Assembly (NCBI GenBank): GCA_020543525.1
Contig: JAHYIO010000003.1
Location: 992,001-1,056,000 of the forward strand
DNA: 64,000 bases
Direction: 5' to 3'
Source: Coriolopsis trogii
Lineage: Eukaryota > Basidiomycota > Agaricomycetes > Polyporales > Polyporaceae
Both the position numbers and the translations under genes were made by a program. Shown here piece after piece: positions 62,182 to 64,000 of this stretch. Under the pieces are notes generated by a model. That model was not told where the DNA came from, did not search any database, and worked only from the letters and a program-made list of their open reading frames with translations. Every line of letters begins with the position of its first letter. Position 1 is the stretch's first letter.

Positions 62182-64000
62182 ATCGTGGTCAGACTGTCTC
62201 CTTGACTCACGATCGAACGACCAAAAGCGCGACTGCACACGAACAGTTCAACATTGTCCATCCTCTTGCATCATCTCACTAGACGCATCATCGCATTCAT
62301 CCACACTCCTCATTCGTTCGGACTGTTCTCGGTCGCATTCGTGATACTCAACTATCGTCATGCTCTCTATCATCGCTTTCGAGTCTCCTCGGGTCCTTTC
62401 GCACGCCGCTTCGGTGCCTCCCACTCCAAAAGACATCCGGTTCACCGGTCTGCGATCTTGTCGAGCCGGCCTTGGGAACTCTTTCGGTCCCTAAGATCTG
62501 GTCCTTCACGTCACATAAGCATTTATGTATCTATCGCATCATCTTCTGCGCCAGGCCGACACATCTGCCTCGTAGGAACATCGCATCTTGTTATTCCATG
62601 CATACACACACCCCATCCAACATCAGCATACTTCATAGCAATTCTATATCACTATCTATCTACGCTCACGCTGTCATGATTCTTCTTCCGCTCTCAAAAC
62701 TGCATTCGATCCGCACGGTACATACCCACGCTCACTTCTCCTGGCCCGTCATTTGTCTCGAATAACCCACAAACATATGCACTGTCGAACATTACCCTAG
62801 TCACCCAACTTTTCGTTCGATAATGGAGGTGGCGCAAAAGCCTCCTTTACACCATTCCCTTCGCCTGTCCAATTATCGAGGGTTCTCTCTCCGCCGTTTC
62901 ATGTTCTGCTGACGAGCGTACTCCGCGTCATTCATGCCCTGTTTCGTGCAGACTCCGCGGTCGTGACTGTCGCTTTTGCCCCGTCGCGTGCTATGATTAT
63001 ATGTTCTCGAACTTTAGACGACTTCTAGGGCCTCTTCGACGTTCTGTGATCATCAGCCGCACGAACTAGAGTCCCGACTGGTCATCACTCGCATTAATGT
63101 GTGTTGTCGTTGCATGCTGGCGATCTGTGACAAGAAGCTGCTTGGTTGCGAGTATTTCTGATAGATGTCGACGCGCACGTATTCCTATCTTTGCCTGATA
63201 AGACGCTGCAGCAGCTTCCTGCGGGGGTTCTGTTATCGGAGCGTTCCTCGACGCGCGCGACCGCTATCACCATCTGACCCGTCCTCGACAAGCAGAGGGT
63301 CTTGTGGTGCTCGTTCCAAGGCGTATGCAAAGGGGCGCTGTGGCCGCACTTAGGATGGACGATGACGTGGCCCATGTATGGATCTGCTTCCTCGGGGCCA
63401 GTGCACCGTCGAACGCTCCGTCTTGGAAGTTGTCTATCAATGTCATATCACCGGCTTCAGGACCCAGGTACGGTGCCTCGGGCAGAGCTATATAGTACGA
63501 GTACTGATCCCGCCGTGCTACTGTATATCCCATATAGCGAGCGCTCGATCAGTGTACTAACTAGTAACTACATGTGTACTTAGGGCCTCGTGCACCTAAA
63601 GTGGCTTAGCACCCGTGTCTTGTATCTTGTACATAAGGTGGAAGTAAGTGGCCTCGGCGAGGGCGAGTCCCGAGACGTGCCGAGCGCAGTCTAAGGAGGT
63701 GAAGGGGGACACTGGCCATGGGTGCCAGCGGTGGGCTCAGGGCGAGACTGGCTGGCGGTGACAGAACGCTAACAGTGACATTGGATCATCTGCCAGCGTC
63801 GACGGTCGGACGGCACATGTCGGAGAACGTATGACAAAGTGGATGGGGTCAGCAGCGCAGGTATGATGCATGCTATTGCGTGTACAGCCGGGGCAAAGGC
63901 GACAAGGTTTACATACTACTACTAGATACACAGGAAGGACTTTGCCGACAGCTTCAGGCGGGATGGCGTGTCGTGCAACGCGCGGCGTAACGCCATGTAC
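62182..64000. other. Downstream region without a supportable gene
   Basis: The last 1.8 kb holds the 3' untranslated region of the Ecl1-type gene, T/C-rich to about 62800, and then sequence with no gene I can support. A minus-strand frame at 63267-63533 contains PEAPYLGPEAGDMTLIDNFQ, which reads like protein, but it has no start, partner exon or family match. It could be an exon of a gene beyond the right edge. Confidence 0.4.

Noticed and set aside
1..64000. tRNA genes, rRNA genes and CRISPR arrays.
   Set aside because: No credible cloverleaf, rRNA block or spaced repeat array was seen; CRISPR is not expected in a fungus.

Overview
The window is genomic DNA from a basidiomycete fungus, most likely an Agaricomycete. 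Its genes are dense and split by many introns of about 45-80 nt with GT..AG ends. DUF6593-like, F-box and HET-domain proteins and an external NADH dehydrogenase carrying EF-hands fit that source. I built the gene models by splicing by eye. Most models were checked by summing exon lengths and phases, and the principal ones close in frame.

Layout. 1-2.8 kb: two tandem minus-strand zinc-type dehydrogenase (MDR) paralogs; the first runs off the left edge. 3.2-6.4 kb: CTF18, the large subunit of an alternative clamp loader. 6.7-8.3 kb: an Aro8-type aminotransferase on the minus strand. 9.6-10.9 kb: a saccharopine dehydrogenase (LYS1) with four frame breaks. The last two face away from each other and could act in the same alpha-aminoadipate lysine pathway. 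11.5-12.4 kb: a DUF6593-like protein. 13.7-16.4 kb: a 16-exon AMP-dependent acyl-CoA ligase with a 4-nt microexon and a peroxisomal C-terminus. 16.7-18.5 kb: RCC1, the Ran exchange factor. 18.8-22.3 kb: a large SAP-domain protein kinase.

22.8-41.5 kb is an accessory block. It holds three F-box genes (two of them paralogs in inverted orientation, one with a premature stop), an orphan gene, a duplicated DQGW-family gene with one decayed copy, NDE1, an LRR-like gene with a frame break and a HET-domain gene. 42-51.5 kb returns to housekeeping genes: a C2H2/RING protein, VPS54 (GARP tether), SAM37/metaxin and a flavin monooxygenase. 51.5-60.6 kb is about 9 kb with no gene I can support. An Ecl1-type zinc-binding protein gene with a clear TATA box follows at 60.7-62.2 kb.

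The most interesting observation is the SAP kinase. Its VAIK lysine is replaced by alanine, while a lysine sits in the glycine-rich loop (GSGGFKDVY), the place where WNK kinases carry their relocated catalytic lysine. The window also contains about ten single-base frame breaks or stops in otherwise well-conserved genes. Most are one-base losses, so real gene decay and assembly error must be told apart before any pseudogene call is trusted.
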